Positions 5,849 to 6,416 of a DNA stretch of 6,416 nucleotides are shown here, piece by piece. Position 1 is the stretch's first letter, and the number at the start of each line of letters is the position of its first letter. The notes beneath the pieces are model-generated. The model saw only the letters and a program-made list of their open reading frames with translations, was not told where the DNA came from and did not search any database. The stretch is from positions 1 to 6,416 of the forward strand of contig JAEDLZ010000075.1 in NCBI GenBank assembly GCA_016303265.1. The letters are read 5' to 3'. Source of the DNA: Clostridiales bacterium. Lineage in GTDB: Bacteria > Bacillota > Clostridia > Monoglobales > Monoglobaceae. The position numbers and the translations under genes are program-made.

Positions 5849-6416
5849 ATGAGTATAAATAAAACCGTGCTTGTTACAGGCGGCGGTACAGGAATTGGAA
5901 GAGGAATTGCAATCGAATTTGCAAAGGCAGGCTATGATGTGGCAATCTCTTATTGCGGAAGTGCCAAGGGCGCTGCCGAAACGGTTGAAGAAATAGAAAA
6001 CTGCGGACAAAGAGCGCTTGCAATTAAGGCTGATGTAAGCAAAATTGATGATATACATAGGATGTTTGATGAGGTTGTCAATTATTTTTCAGGATTAAAT
6101 GTATTTGTAAACAATGCAGGAATAACCGAAAAAGCTGATTTTTTACACACCACACCCGAAATGTTTGATAAAATATGCGGAGTAGACTACCGCGGAGCTT
6201 TCTTTTGTATTCAGAATGCGTGCAAAATAATGGCGGACAAAAATATATGCGGAAGTATTATTCTGATTTCATCAAACAACTCTGTTGCACATTTTGCCGA
6301 TGTGGCGGTATATGCTTCCGCAAAAGCGGCGGCAGAAAAAATGTCACGGCATGCTGCGATAGAGGTTGCCAAGTACGGGATAAGAGTAAACACAATCGCT
6401 CCCGGGTGGACAGATA
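5849..6416 (+). CDS. Short-chain dehydrogenase/reductase (SDR), 3' end outside the window
   Basis: Partial: 189 codons are visible of an expected 250 or so, and the frame is open to the window end. It is a classical SDR with an N-terminal Rossmann fold. The cofactor motif is TGGGTGIG (10-17), followed by Arg18, which tends to favour NADP(H). DVS (62-64), NNAG (88-91), a catalytic Ser at S142, YASAK (Y155, K159) and IAPGWTD (183-189) follow. The fourth member of the classical tetrad, Asn in the NLxG position, is Asp113 (VDYRG). The ATG lies 4 nt after the lyase stop, with only a weak GGATGG site, so translation is probably coupled. FabG-like fatty acid function is unlikely here. A sugar, aldonolactone or keto-sugar oxidoreductase serving the same pathway is inferred, and the substrate is unknown. 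Confidence 0.93.
   Translation, partial: MSINKTVLVTGGGTGIGRGIAIEFAKAGYDVAISYCGSAKGAAETVEEIENCGQRALAIKADVSKIDDIHRMFDEVVNYFSGLNVFVNNAGITEKADFLHTTPEMFDKICGVDYRGAFFCIQNACKIMADKNICGSIILISSNNSVAHFADVAVYASAKAAAEKMSRHAAIEVAKYGIRVNTIAPGWTD

Overview
The window looks like chromosomal DNA from a low-to-moderate GC Firmicute, probably an anaerobic Clostridia-type gut or sediment organism. The signs are strong GGAGG-type ribosome binding sites, near-consensus sigma-A promoters, AT-rich intergenic DNA, and the closeness of most proteins to clostridial types. Species cannot be set from the sequence.

Layout. Positions 1-279 hold a tandem intergenic repeat (period 157 bp, with a 55-bp perfect repeated block) downstream of tsaD. 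tsaD (280-1284, minus) encodes the tRNA t6A modification enzyme and has its own promoter. Divergent from it is a tRNA-Trp(CCA) gene (1445-1520) with a perfect-consensus promoter and a strong hairpin terminator. Positions 1576-2181 contain no convincing intact gene. One minus-strand open frame ending in the tRNA terminator looks like the 3' remnant of an unrecognised gene.

The right half is a catabolic locus. An AraC-family regulator (2182-3057, minus) is divergent from a plus-strand operon. The operon holds an IlvD/EDD-family dehydratase most like sugar-acid dehydratases (3232-4926), a DapA/NanA-superfamily Schiff-base lyase (4939-5844), and a short-chain dehydrogenase cut off by the window end (5849 onward). 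Gaps between the genes are 12 and 4 nt, so they are very likely co-transcribed and translationally coupled.

The simplest joint reading is a non-phosphorylative route. The SDR interconverts a sugar or ketose with its oxidised or reduced form, the dehydratase turns a sugar acid into a 2-keto-3-deoxy acid, and the lyase cleaves or dehydrates that product, with the AraC protein sensing a pathway sugar. The substrate cannot be read from the sequence. Two enzymes depart from the best-studied relatives at key positions: a Gly replaces one of the Fe-S cluster Cys residues in the dehydratase, and the DapA Thr/Tyr/Tyr triad is absent in the lyase. The divergent control region carries a mirrored 24-bp repeat over both candidate -10 regions. 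These are the best leads here. I saw no CRISPR array, insertion sequence, phage or defence system.
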